Assembly: GCA_905221605.1 (NCBI GenBank)
Contig: CAJNDS010002435.1
Coordinates: forward strand, 717,277 to 781,276
Direction of reading: 5' to 3'
DNA from: Symbiodinium natans
Taxonomy: Eukaryota > Sar > Dinophyceae > Suessiales > Symbiodiniaceae
Length of the DNA: 64,000 nucleotides
Numbering within the stretch: the stretch's first letter is position 1; each line of letters begins with the position of its first letter. Positions 31,744 to 41,578 of the stretch are shown here, one piece after another. The notes beneath the pieces are model-generated. The model was not told the DNA's origin. It did no database searches and saw only the letters and a list, made by a program, of their open reading frames with translations. The position numbers and the translations under genes were made by a program.

Positions 31744-33323
31744 TGCTCTGGCACAAAGAGTCCGGCAGACAGCCTGCGCAGCAACAGCCGAGAGGGAGAG
31801 TGATCTCAATGGAGCTTTGTTTTGGGGCAAATTCCGTCAGGCGAGATGCGCCTCTGGGCCAAGATGGCCCAGCTTGGTGCTGTGCCCCCCGTGATGCACC
31901 AGGAGATTTCGGGGGGTTAACAGATAGGCCTCTCATGGGCTCTCTGAGTTTTCGGGGGAATGCTCGACCTGCTGAGTCCTTGCAGGCTCCGGGTGTCTGA
32001 CTTTGCCCTGACTTGGAGCTCGAAGCAGGCCGAGTTTATGGGGCTCACGAGGGTTTTCAGCTGCATCTAAATTCCTTGCAGCGCTTCCCCAAACGTCCAG
32101 GGCGTCCTAAGCGCGAAATTTCTCGATGCAACTGCAAGGCAGATGCCTTCATTCCTCCGACTTCCGCTGGCAGCCGGGGCTGTTCTTCACGATGGTTCTT
32201 CACGCTAAATTAGCAACTTCAGAATTGTTACAGAATTATGGTTGCTTGTGGCTGATGGGCTATATCGTGTACATCGAGGTCTGAATGGAGCAGGCCCCTC
32301 CGCGCCCCCCCCCCCCCCCCCCCCCCCCACGTTGCACCTTGCCAACCGCGTAGTTGCATGCCAAAATGAGCCGTGTTCTGCTTCATGCCCGGTGGGATCC
32401 GATTTGATTCAGAATGGTAGTCGTCGCAGGAATGGTCCAGAGGCTGTGTGGGCAAAAAAGAGGAACACTGCACAATTAAATGTGGAACACCTCCGCCGAA
32501 GTCGGGCTGAAGAAAGCTTGCGTGCCCTTGACCCTTGCCCCATCCATTCCCAAAGTAAAGCAGATGATTCTGATTTGATCAATATAGACATGAATGTGAT
32601 CATGGTTGCTGTGATTATGGATGTTTGTTGTTCCCTTTGAAGTCGTAGCGAAAGGCTCGGAAGGGTTTTAGGGCTGCTAGTGCCGGGTGCCCGTCCCTAT
32701 GGGGTTGATTGTCTACAGGGAGTTATAGCTCTTAGGAGTTTGGAAAGGAGACATCGAGGTGAGATGTGTGTGTTCTTTTCTGAGATTGAGAGTGTTTTTG
32801 GGGTTCGGCCTCAAGATTGGTGCTTCGAACTTCTTTGTCCGGGCCTGTGTGTGCTTGTATGTGTATGTCATATTAATTTTTTGGTGCTCCTGCGCATTGC
32901 CATGTGTTTGCTTTGCCCGTTGTGGCTCGGAAGCTTTGGCGCTCGTGACGGCAGTTGCTCGGAAGTTGCGCGTAAGACTCGTAAGCGCTTCGCGGGGGAT
33001 CTCGGTTCTTGCGGAGCCATGCCTTGCCTCCTTCCATGCCTCCTGCTCGCAGCCGCAGCGCGTGGGCTGCTTGCAGAGGCGACGGATTCTTGACTGCCAG
33101 TGTGCAACTTTGGAGTAACTTACACCGGAAGTCCCAGATGTACCAAGGAGGCACCAACTCTGAGGGGGCGAAAGCGGTCGAAACCCCAAAGCCCCAAGAA
33201 GTCGGAACTCGTAACTCGTGGGTTGAGGCTCAGGTGTCCAACGAGACCGCGGTCGACGCCCTGAAGCGGAATAACAAGTACTTGGCCGCGATGCTGAAGA
33301 ACAGATCGAAGGAACTGCTGTGA
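31744..33323 (+). CDS. Coiled-coil gene, 3' exon cluster
   Basis: Further heptad-type segments: about 31744-31810 (LAQRVRQTACAATAERESDL), about 32446-32530 (TAQLNVEHLRRSRAEESLRA) and 33234-33323 (VSNETAVDALKRNNKYLAAM, then LKNRSKELL and a TGA stop). The last begins after a clean CAG acceptor at 33231-33233 and is the best candidate for the terminal exon. A further short heptad piece (KLAELQKVLKV) near 33428-33460 could be an alternative exon. Whether these continue the 20.5-31 kb gene or form a separate one cannot be settled from sequence alone. Confidence 0.45.
32306..32329 (+). repeat. Poly-C tract
   Basis: About 20 consecutive C after CCCCTCCGCG; the complement of the G-runs seen elsewhere. 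It lies between two coiled-coil segments. Confidence 0.9.
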
Positions 33324-33995
33324 AGCTGTCACGAAAGGCGCTGAAGCCATAGACTGTGAAACCATGGTGTCGATCGTTTTGCACTTCTGTCCGTTTCTTG
33401 CTGTAGCCTTCGGTTTGGTTGATTCGAAAGCTTGCAGAGTTGCAGAAGGTCCTGAAGGTCCCATACTCAAACAACACCTGGCATGGGTGCGCAGGAGGTG
33501 GAGGGCGAGAGCAGTCACGATCGGTCGGCAAGGTCTTCCTCGATCATCCGCGTGATCAACAAGTGCAGCCTGGCAGAATGGCCCAGAAATCGGCAAAAAG
33601 GTGTGCCTCATGGCTGATAGCATGCTTGAGGAATGTTATGCCTGACGATCTGATGAATGCTTGTTCGACGTCCTTGTCCACCTGAGTGCCCCGCTTCTGC
33701 CGGAACCCGACAATCAACTTCAACAAGTCTAAGTAGGGATTGCCAGCACCTCATGCAGATTCACGCGGTGCCTTGTGTTGGCATTCGGAAACGTATGTAG
33801 GCCCATGTAGACGCGTTGCCGATGTGCCAACACCCTTCATCATCGTATCGTCGTATCGGAGTTGACACGTGCAGCTATGGTTTGCAGCTACACTTGTATG
33901 GTTATTGCTGGCTCTGCAAGTGAATCGACACGGCCTTGCAGCCCGAATATCGCTGGGCAAAGGCCCCATTGCTGTAACACCGTGGCACAGCCAAG

Positions 33996-36353
33996 GCTAC
34001 CGGGAGCCCATTTGGATCGCTCACTGCTGCAATTACAACTACCGGCAGAATGTGAAGATTGATGGAGGCAGCCCCTGTATGCTCTGTCTGCTCTGTATGA
34101 GCTCTTGTTCGAGACGGCCTTCGGGGGGAGTGGGGAACCCCCATGCCCAGTGCAAAGGGACTGCATCCAGACCCAAATGCGCCCAAGTCGGAAGGTGCCT
34201 CGCATGACTTTCCGGCCTATGCCGGGCTTCGGGGCTTCCGGCTGTGGCCAAAGATGAGGCGTTCGGCAAGCTAAAATCTAGAACTATGCTGCTTGGTTCA
34301 AGATCCTTTTCATTCGGGTGAATCTCGGAGTAATTTCATCTCCAGCGGGGGGAGCAATTCATGTCCAATCAAGGGAGGCGCGTGTTCAAGAGCCTTCCCT
34401 GATAGGTGCAATTCTGACGGCAACGGCTGCTACATTGGTCAGAACCTGGGATGGCGTGGGCGAAGCATGGTTTGTGGCGTTAGCAGTGGGGGGCGGGGGT
34501 ATCTGTCAATGGTTACATCACCTTTGTTCTTCACAGCCCCGAGTCGGAATAGTTCATGCGGACCCTACCCTCTGCGAGTCATTTTTCGACGACGACCTGA
34601 AGATGGGCACTTCCCGTAGCTGCGCCCCTCTTCCGCAAGCAGCCCTCACGCCCAGGAGTGGGGGCAAGGGTCAGCCATGCGGGACCGACGGAAACTGGCG
34701 CTGTCAGCCGCACGTCGACACAAAGTTTGAGGCCTGCGTTGCAGTTGGCCTCGTTGGCCCCGTGGACCCATGTGCTGTTGCAGCTTGTTCGGCCAAGAGA
34801 CGGCCAAGTGTAATCAAAAAAATTAAATTAACTGAGCCCATCGAGTCTTCGAGCAAGACCCTAGCGGATGGCACGGCAGAGAGAGAGAGAGAGAGATTGA
34901 GTCTTCGAGCTCGAGAGTTGAGGGTTTACAGCCCCACTTGCAGGCCCACACTTTCACACGTCTTGGAGTCCTTCAGGTGCAGCCTCCGCAAAACTCACAA
35001 AGTCGTGAATTCCTTGAAACACAACTCTCCAGATTCCAGCTGAAAGGCGACTTTCGGAGGCCGCGCGGACTACTTCGCCACAGGGCTGCAGCCAGCCCTC
35101 CTCCGGCCTCATTTTTTTGTGCTAGCCCGACAGGTCTCGAATCCTAAGCCCGGTGGCTGAAGCTTTGGCTTGGGTCTCCTGTTCTCTCTGAGACTCTCTT
35201 CGCCCTTCCTCTCTCCTCTCAGTCCTCTCCCGTCCTGCGTCTCCATTCCCCAAAGCTGATCTCCTGCAAAGGCAACATTGTATCACTCATTAAATCTTAC
35301 AGTAGCCGTAGAGCATGTGGAGATCACAAAGGACATGAGCATGGTGGACGGATACACTTTGCCATTCCGGCTGCTTGGCGCATAGTGTTTCGAAGCTTGG
35401 GGCCCGGCTACTGGGGCCATTTGGGGCCACATCTCTCGGAGTTCGCTCTCAGCCCAGGTTGAAGCTTCGCGGCTGCTCTGTTCCAGGCGCCGACTGGGGT
35501 GGAATGGTTCAGGGTCGAGTTGGGCTGGGAGTTCTGCTCCGTCGGGTTTGGGACAGTCTGGGGAGGTATCAGTTCTCGATGTAAGGTGCCTGACAAAAAA
35601 GCCCTGCAAACAAGAGAAAACAAAGGTCTTGGCACTTCTTTGGACTGCGCAGACATGACGCTGAATGCCTGCCCTGCTGCAAACAAGGACGGCTGTGTCT
35701 TGCGAGCAGGTAGTGGCAGTGAAAGTGTGGCTGTGCTTCTCGCAGACGCCTGGAGCTCTATGCAAGAGGCCCAAGCCGCAAAGAGCCCCAAACTGCCCGA
35801 AACTGCCCGAAACTGCCCGAAGGAGTTTTACAACGGAAAGCTGATGGGCTGCCATGCACGGGGCCGTCCTGGGCACGGGACCGGTGCCTTGAAATAAGTT
35901 TGCGTTTCTGCGTGCATTCTGAGCGGGCGTAGTGGACAGTGCCTGTCGCGTCTACATGCGTCTACAGCAGTACAGGGCTTGCAGTCATGGCTCGGTTCGA
36001 GGCGTGCCATGAGCTCCGAAAGGTTCCTGTCGGGTGCTAGTGGTACAGACTTGACGATCAGCTGCGGCAGCGGCTAACCGCGGCTCTTACATGAGCATCG
36101 CAATATCCTTCGATGAGGCGAGTACATCCACCTGGTCCACCGGCTTTGCCCCAAGACCTATGCCTATGACCTGGACGATAGCTCCTTGGTGAAGCTGAGA
36201 GCCAGTTATGATTGTACGATTGTTCTGACATCAGTACAATCCCTGATTTCAATCCCTTGAAACTGCTCCACATTCCCACTGCCAGGCAATGGAAACCACA
36301 ACTGCCCGCATGGCACCACCTACGAGATCACCTTCCTGTGCCCTGATGCCTAG
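33996..36353 (+). CDS. Thaumatin-like protein, about six exons
   Basis: Segments match the thaumatin fold in order. About 33996-34067: YREPIWIAHCCN and QNVKIDGG (family: EPIWIA...Q.V.I.G). About 34390-34450: FPDRCNSDGNGCYIGQN (family: FWPK.GCd.nG..C..G). About 34650-34733: GKGQPCGTDGNWRCQPHVDT then KFEA (family: C..PVDSKFEATFG). About 35628-35700: LDCADMTLNACPAA. About 35811-35855: NCPKEFYNGKLMGCHA (family: CP.el....G.vvGC.S.C). 36120-36180: EYIHLVHRLCPKTYAYDLDD (family: F...CP.AYsYAYDD). 36286-36353: NGNHNCPHGTTYEITFLCPD then Ala and stop (family: C....Y.ITFCP). The many Cys fit the disulfide-rich extracellular fold. Some members bind or cleave beta-glucans; substrate here is unknown. The N-terminal signal peptide was not identified with certainty (a hydrophobic stretch at about 33872-33915 is a candidate). 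Confidence 0.7.
35791..35820 (+). repeat. Triplicated 10-mer AACTGCCCGA at the exon start
   Basis: Three perfect tandem copies (35791, 35801, 35811). The third copy encodes the Asn-Cys-Pro of the thaumatin-like motif. Because 10 is not a multiple of 3, each copy is read in a different frame, so copy number would alter any exon that spans it. Confidence 0.9.
36181..36285 (+). other. Last intron of the thaumatin-like gene (GC-AG)
   Basis: GACGATA|GCTCC to GCCAG|GCAATGG joins DLDD to SNGNHNC in phase 1 and restores the family spacing. A GT donor a few bases later (CTTG|GTGAAG) would shift the frame. A GC donor is therefore the better reading. Confidence 0.6.
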
Positions 36354-37251
36354 GGGACTAGGGCGCAGAGTTGCACGCACCTCCAAGCGCTTCCACGCGA
36401 GAATGCGGAGCAACAGCATCAACTGCCTACTGCAGGTTTTGCCATTTAATTGGTCACTTCTCAGCTTCAGGCCCTCCCCACCCCAGGAAGCGTGCTCCTG
36501 GATGGGTCTGGGGGACCCTGCTTCCGAGAAGTCCTCAAATTCGTCTTTTAATCTGCGCGTCGTGCGGTCTGGCTGCCTCAAGTGCGGCTTCATGCTTAGT
36601 GCTCCCCATGCACACGTAGATTTTTGATCTCCAGCCTCCTGGCTGTTGAGTGTTCTGGTGAAGGGTCAGGAGGACCCTGAACCGTGAGTGAAGTGCGCAA
36701 TGCCGGAGGGCAAGCACTGAATTGCATTTTCAACCCGTCATTGGATCTCAGTGAGTCAGTGAGTTACAGTGAGACTTACATTGTTGCATCTGCCTTAGGC
36801 GACTTCACTCTCAGCACCCGAAGCTACGCCGCGCTGGCGACCACCAAAGTCTGGCAGTCCTGTTGACATGAAAGTTCTCCTGCCGAGCCATGCTGAGCCA
36901 GCGGAAAAAAGCACTCTCAGCAGCTAGCACCAAAGATGTGGCTTGTGACAGCGCATCTTTGAAGATGATGCTCCAAAGACCCGAGAGCTGCCAGTAGCAA
37001 GAGGCTTCAAATTCGCCCTGCCGCTGCTTGCAGGTGTGGCTCTTTGGCCTCATTGTACCGACGGCTGGATGCTTGGCATTGGACAGGTGGTCAAAAGTGG
37101 CTGCCAGCTTCATCGAAGTCTCATGCGGATGTACCTGGGGTTGCTGAACGCCCAGCATGTTTTGCGATCGCGAGAGTCGTTTGGCTCAAGTTTTGGCTGC
37201 AGGCAGTGAAGACGCGGTGAGGGGCAGCTTGGTCCCTGTGCGTCTCTGAAC
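36354..37251. other. Spacer between the thaumatin-like gene and the membrane protein
   Basis: No coding segment I can support. The open frames are short and lack motifs. Confidence 0.4.
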
Positions 37252-38142
37252 ATGGTCATGGACGTGGCATCAGCAGAAACTCTCTGCGGAGCCATGCTTG
37301 ATCTTGCCCTTTGCCTGACCTGTTTGGCCATTGCTGCACGCGTGGTCCTGGGAAGCGTGGGGGCACGTAGCAGGAGCAGCGCTCGACGCCAGCTACTCTT
37401 GTACCTGTACTTGCTCTCCCTGGGCCTGATGCTCGCTGGTGTGGGCCGTGCTGCCACGGCTTTGGCCCACTCCACGGGGCCTGGTGTGTCCGCGACCAGC
37501 GCTGGCCTCCTCCCACCCGTGATGGCGTTGGCTGCCTCGTTGTTGAGTATCGCTGCCGCATCCCTTCTGGCACTGGCAGCTCCACGGTTGGTGCGACAGT
37601 TGGAGATGTTGGAGAAGCCAGAGGAGCCGTCCCCAAGCGTTGGTGACCTCGAGAAAGGCAGTCCTGGCGCGGTGGAGCCTCAGACCAAGAAGAGCTGGAC
37701 CTCAGGGCCGAGCCGCACTCCATCGGCTAGATTGGTGGATGACAAGCTCCGACCCACGGCAGAGGCTTTGGAGCTGAACTCCAAGCAGGCGATGCTCCTG
37801 ATTGCGGCACTTTGTGAGCTGTCGAGGAGCCGTGCTCACTGGTCCCGCAAACCCGACGAGACCTGGGGACGGTTCCTTCAAGCACTCCACGAGATCGTCG
37901 CAGAGTCGAAGGCCCGTCCGATGCTGCCTGCTGAGTCCTGGTATGAAGTCGCCAGATGGTATAGCACGCTTTCTGACTCGCGGCTGACCCAACTGCTGCG
38001 AGCAGCGCTTGTCTTCCACAGCAGCCCGAAGCCCAAGGCGGCGCTGAAGTTGGCCAACCTCCTGTGGGCCAATGCGCCAAGTGCCCCCGTGCACTCCAAT
38101 GCCAAGGCGGAAGGTTCTGTGAAGTGTGTCTTCAGTATCTGA
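37252..38142 (+). CDS. Intronless membrane protein, unknown function
   Basis: ATG at 37252 (another at 37258) opens a 296-codon frame that ends at 38142. Three hydrophobic segments are visible: LDLALCLTCLAIAARVVLG (residues about 17-35), LLLYLYLLSLGLMLAGVGRA (about 48-67) and VMALAASLLSIAAASLLALA (about 90-109). Next comes a Pro/Ser/Lys-rich linker (about 120-160), then a helical soluble part (KQAMLLIAALCELSRSRAHW; ARWYSTLSDSRLTQLLRAAL; about 178-275). The segment order suggests a small membrane anchor with a cytosolic C-terminal domain. I do not recognise the family. Codon quality and length make it one of the more credible genes here. The lack of introns, in contrast to neighbours, is compatible with retroposition, but I see no spliced-leader relict upstream. 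Confidence 0.65.
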   Translation: MVMDVASAETLCGAMLDLALCLTCLAIAARVVLGSVGARSRSSARRQLLLYLYLLSLGLMLAGVGRAATALAHSTGPGVSATSAGLLPPVMALAASLLSIAAASLLALAAPRLVRQLEMLEKPEEPSPSVGDLEKGSPGAVEPQTKKSWTSGPSRTPSARLVDDKLRPTAEALELNSKQAMLLIAALCELSRSRAHWSRKPDETWGRFLQALHEIVAESKARPMLPAESWYEVARWYSTLSDSRLTQLLRAALVFHSSPKPKAALKLANLLWANAPSAPVHSNAKAEGSVKCVFSI

Positions 38143-40454
38143 TCGCTGCCTGACCTTTAAGTGAAACTAAGCTTCGCACCTAGTGGACAGCCTCAGCAGC
38201 GAATAGCGACTGACGTAGCACGCGCCACTGAACTTATGTTTCTTCCAGCTCAAAGCCTTGGTTTTCCCGAAGTGCATCACGAGAATGCACATATGCAATG
38301 CATGTGTGCCTGGTGGACTTCCTTCTATGAGTAGTCAGTTGCTTCACCAAGGATTTGGAAGGAGCACGATTAATATCATCTACTTCGCAGGGAGGAGGGA
38401 AATACTTGCTCAGGTGAACAACTGTTCTGCCAGTATTCCGCCATAGTTCATGCTGGTTCTTGCGGGCGTTTGTGTGTGGCCGTCCACTCGAAAGAGTATT
38501 TGTGCACGGCTCACCATTACTAGGACAACAGTGGATAGTTGAAGTACTGTATCTTGGAAAGTCCCAAGTGCTTGCTTAAACAATTGAGAGACCAAGGTCT
38601 TCGCTCGCAAGATAGGCCGAATTCGTTATCTGACCAGGCGCTGCCCTGCAATGGCCGAAGGGCTTCCTCCACAAACGCAGGACAACCCAGAAGTTGCATC
38701 TTCGACCCGGTCAGGGAGAGCGCAGTTTTCGCCGCCTCAAGCGGCACCCTAAAGAACTTCATGTCTTTTGATTGGACGCATGTGAGTTGTGCAGTCCGCC
38801 GAAACAACCTTCCAGATCAGCACAAAGCCTGTCTTTTCTTGTTGGACATGACACAGTCCAACTGCTTGGTTGCAAAGTGACCATGCTGGGTTGGATTGAA
38901 TTTTCCGCGTCGGTCGTCACCCTACGCAACATGCAGCCCGGCGTGGCCAGCACGAAGAGAGAGCGCGCATCTCAAGGCAGGATGTCGATTTCTCCAAGGT
39001 CTGCCTGAGCCGATCTCCGGCCAATTGAGTGTGCCTTTAAACTCTCGTCGCGCGGCTTGCTGGCAGCGCTGCAGTTGCTCCTGACTCCCACCTATAGATG
39101 GGGTCTGGCAACACACTGCTCACGGGCGCAGCTCGGACATCATGTTTGATGAGGTGGTTGGGTGATATGGAGTTGTAGTTGCAATACGTTGCAATCGCGA
39201 TGTGCGGCACTTGGTAAGTATGTCTTCGCTTATCGTCAGCGCTTGCACCGCCCAGAGGTGTTAAAGAGCAGTTCAAAGCAGCTAGCTGCGGGCAGGTTCT
39301 TTGCAACCACGTATTTGCAGTCTTCGTGGTCCCGGTGTGGATGCCAGTTCACCGGAACTTCGCACCAAGACCCTTTCTCGCTTATACCAGTGAGAGTTGG
39401 AATGCGATCGCGAGTGCAAGGAAAGTATAGACAACCAGACCCCAGTGCGCTGTTCTTTCAGAAGGCGGATGTAGAATCGTTTGAGCCCCTGTTCCCTGTT
39501 GACAGTGCTCGCCATGTAAACTGCCACACTGCTACACGGCCCTAAGCCCCGAGCCAGTTTGCTTGCTGAGGCCTTCCGAAAGTGCTAGCTTCTCGCCAGA
39601 TAAGCATTTGCCTCGGAGCGGAGCAGCGATTATGTTGTCACAGGTTTCCCGCAGTTCCTTTACCCGTTGTTTGCTGCGACGACAGAACCCCTAAGCAGCA
39701 AGGGCACTCAGCGATGCTACTTCACTGCCGGCAGAGTTGGGCAGGGTCCTACCGTGCATGCGACTGACGCCAGGCTGGACTCATGGCTCATGCTGGTGTT
39801 GGAAAGCTCCTGCCCATGTTGGCCGGTGACTTGGGCTCCCTTCTTTACCTTCGTGAAATATTTAGTTCAATGTTCTTATACTATAAACCACAGCCTTTTG
39901 AATCCGACATGCTTTCTGAAGCAGAAAACCTGCAGTTTGCGGCTTCAAGACGAGCCAGATGCGCTTCACGACCGCTGGGCTAGGCGCAGCAGCCGTAAAC
40001 TTCCATTCCGGCCTAAACTCTAAACCCTGCGAGAGTGGAGTCGAAGCCCTAAGCCACAAGCCCCAAGCTGCAACAAAGGCCGCTCTCGGAGCCCCGAGCC
40101 TGAGTTGGTGAGCCACTTCGTGACCCGCATCGGCCCTCACAGGCCCACGCTTTGGTATTGGCTTGAAGCCCAGGCTACAGGCCCTTACCTTACGTTCTGT
40201 CACCTCAGGCTCAATGCCAACCCCCCCCCCCCCATCTTCAGAAAGGTGAAAGCAAGCTTGCGTGACTGGCTAGCACCAGGATGTAGCACCTTGATACGGC
40301 CCATCTCACTGAGCTGGCGTCCTGGGGATTTTTTGTACGTTTCGTGTGCTGCAACACGGCTCTTTCATGGACTTCTCACCGCTGCATGGGCCCTGGCAGG
40401 CGACAGGTTGCAGTGGTCATGCAGTCTGCCATTGTGTTTGTGCCACTCCGCGCC
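38143..40454 (+). other. Unassigned region with isolated exon-like segments
   Basis: About 38690-38782 reads CIFDPVRESAVFAASSGTLK then NFMSFDWTH before a canonical donor CAT|GTGAGT. About 38840-38950 reads HDTVQLLGCKVTMLGWIEFS. About 39298-39390 reads FAVFVVPVWMPVHRNFAPRP ending near GTGAGA. They look coding on the + strand but match nothing I know. A C-run lies at 40221-40231. Confidence 0.3.
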
Positions 40455-41354
40455 ATGTCGCCTCTTGCGTTGGTCTTGCTCCTTCCGCTCACTGTCGTTG
40501 GTGCCTACGACAGCTGCGAGCCTGACGATGCCCAGCTTCTGCAGCGTCTCCCCGGCGCTGAAGGTGGTCAGCCATACAGCAAGGCATCTCACGATTGGAA
40601 GGAGGCGGCTATGACATGGAAACGTGCCATGTCTCGGGCAAAGGCAAAGCTGGGAAAGAACAAGACAGAGCACGAGTCCAAGGCCTACTCAGTTGCACAT
40701 CTCCCGGATGATGTCGGATCGTCCTCATCTGATGATTCCGCCCAGCCTGAAGGTGGTCAGCCATACAGCAGGGCATCTCACAACTGGAAGCAGTCGGCTA
40801 TGACATGGAAACGTGCCATGTCTCGGGCAAAGGCAAAGCTGGGGAAGAGCAAGACAGAGCACGAGCCCAAGGCCTACTCAGTCGCGCATCTCCCGTCGAC
40901 CGACGATTCAGATGATGCCGGATCGTCCTCGCCTGACGTTTCTGCCCAGCTTCTGCAGCGTCTCCCCGGCGCTGAAGGTGGTCAGCCATACAGCAAGGCA
41001 TCTCACGATTGGAAGGAGGCGGCTATGACATGGAAACGTGCCATGTCTCGAGCAAAGGCAAAGCTGGGAAAGAACAAGACAGAGCACGAGTCCAAGGCCT
41101 ACTCAGTTGCGCATCTCCCGTCGGATGATGTCGGATCCTCATCTGATGATTCCGCCCAGTCTGAAGGTGGTCAGCCATACAGCAGGGCATCTCACAACTG
41201 GAAGCAGTCGGCTATGACATGGAAACGTGCCATGTCTCGGGCAAAGGCAAAGCTGGGGAAGAGCAAGACAGAGAACGAGCCTAAGGCCTACTCAGTTGCG
41301 CATCTCCCGTCGACCGATGATTCAGATGATGCCGGATCGTCCTCATCAGATTGA
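40455..41354 (+). CDS. Secreted repeat protein with four lysine-rich units
   Basis: Start chosen at ATG 40455 because it begins a signal peptide (MSPLALVLLLPLTVVGA); ATG 40419 would only lengthen it. After DSCEPDDAQLLQRLPG come four units starting at 40560, 40749, 40974 and 41163. Each has a core EGGQPYSKASHDWKEAAMTW followed by a conserved basic helix (KRAMSRAKAKLGK) and an acidic Ser/Asp spacer. Units alternate type A (KASHDWKEA, KNKTEHESK) and type B (RASHNWKQS, KSKTEHEPK), and each A-B pair is 414 bp, so the array arose by duplication of a two-unit block. NKT offers N-glycosylation. The stop at 41352-41354 follows SSSSD. Function unknown; a secreted, possibly matrix-forming or polyanion-binding protein would fit the charge pattern. 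Confidence 0.75.
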   Translation: MSPLALVLLLPLTVVGAYDSCEPDDAQLLQRLPGAEGGQPYSKASHDWKEAAMTWKRAMSRAKAKLGKNKTEHESKAYSVAHLPDDVGSSSSDDSAQPEGGQPYSRASHNWKQSAMTWKRAMSRAKAKLGKSKTEHEPKAYSVAHLPSTDDSDDAGSSSPDVSAQLLQRLPGAEGGQPYSKASHDWKEAAMTWKRAMSRAKAKLGKNKTEHESKAYSVAHLPSDDVGSSSDDSAQSEGGQPYSRASHNWKQSAMTWKRAMSRAKAKLGKSKTENEPKAYSVAHLPSTDDSDDAGSSSSD

Positions 41355-41578
41355 TGACTTTGATGAGTCCACCAGCCTTGACTGCATCCGGGATGCTGGC
41401 GTCCAATGTGACTCCCGGTACCCTTATTCTTGCAAGGCCATTTGCGCACTCGGGGGGATGCAGAAGCGATTGTTGCGACAAGTGCGATGTCACCAGGATC
41501 GGGAATTGCACCATCCTTGGGCAGGAAGGTTGCTGCGGCGGGACTGGTGACACTGCCTACTGCCAGTTGTTCAGTTGA
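41355..41578 (+). pseudogene. Cys-rich C-terminal extension, out of frame with the repeat protein
   Basis: Directly after the stop, a second frame reads DDFDESTSLDCIRDAGVQCD and SRYPYSCKAICALG. At a six-G run (41451-41456) a third frame takes over with GCRSDCCDKCDVTRIGNC and EGCCGGTGDTAYCQLFS, ending at a TGA at 41576-41578. The Cys density and continuity of sense across two +1 shifts suggest one ancestral Cys-rich domain fused to the repeats. The shifts may be real disabling mutations, small unrecognised introns, or indel errors at homopolymers. Confidence 0.5.

Noticed and set aside
34881-34900. Arg/Glu-rich segment in the 34318-35043 frame
   Set aside because: A GA microsatellite in an intron of the thaumatin-like gene; only the 34650-34733 part of that frame is coding.
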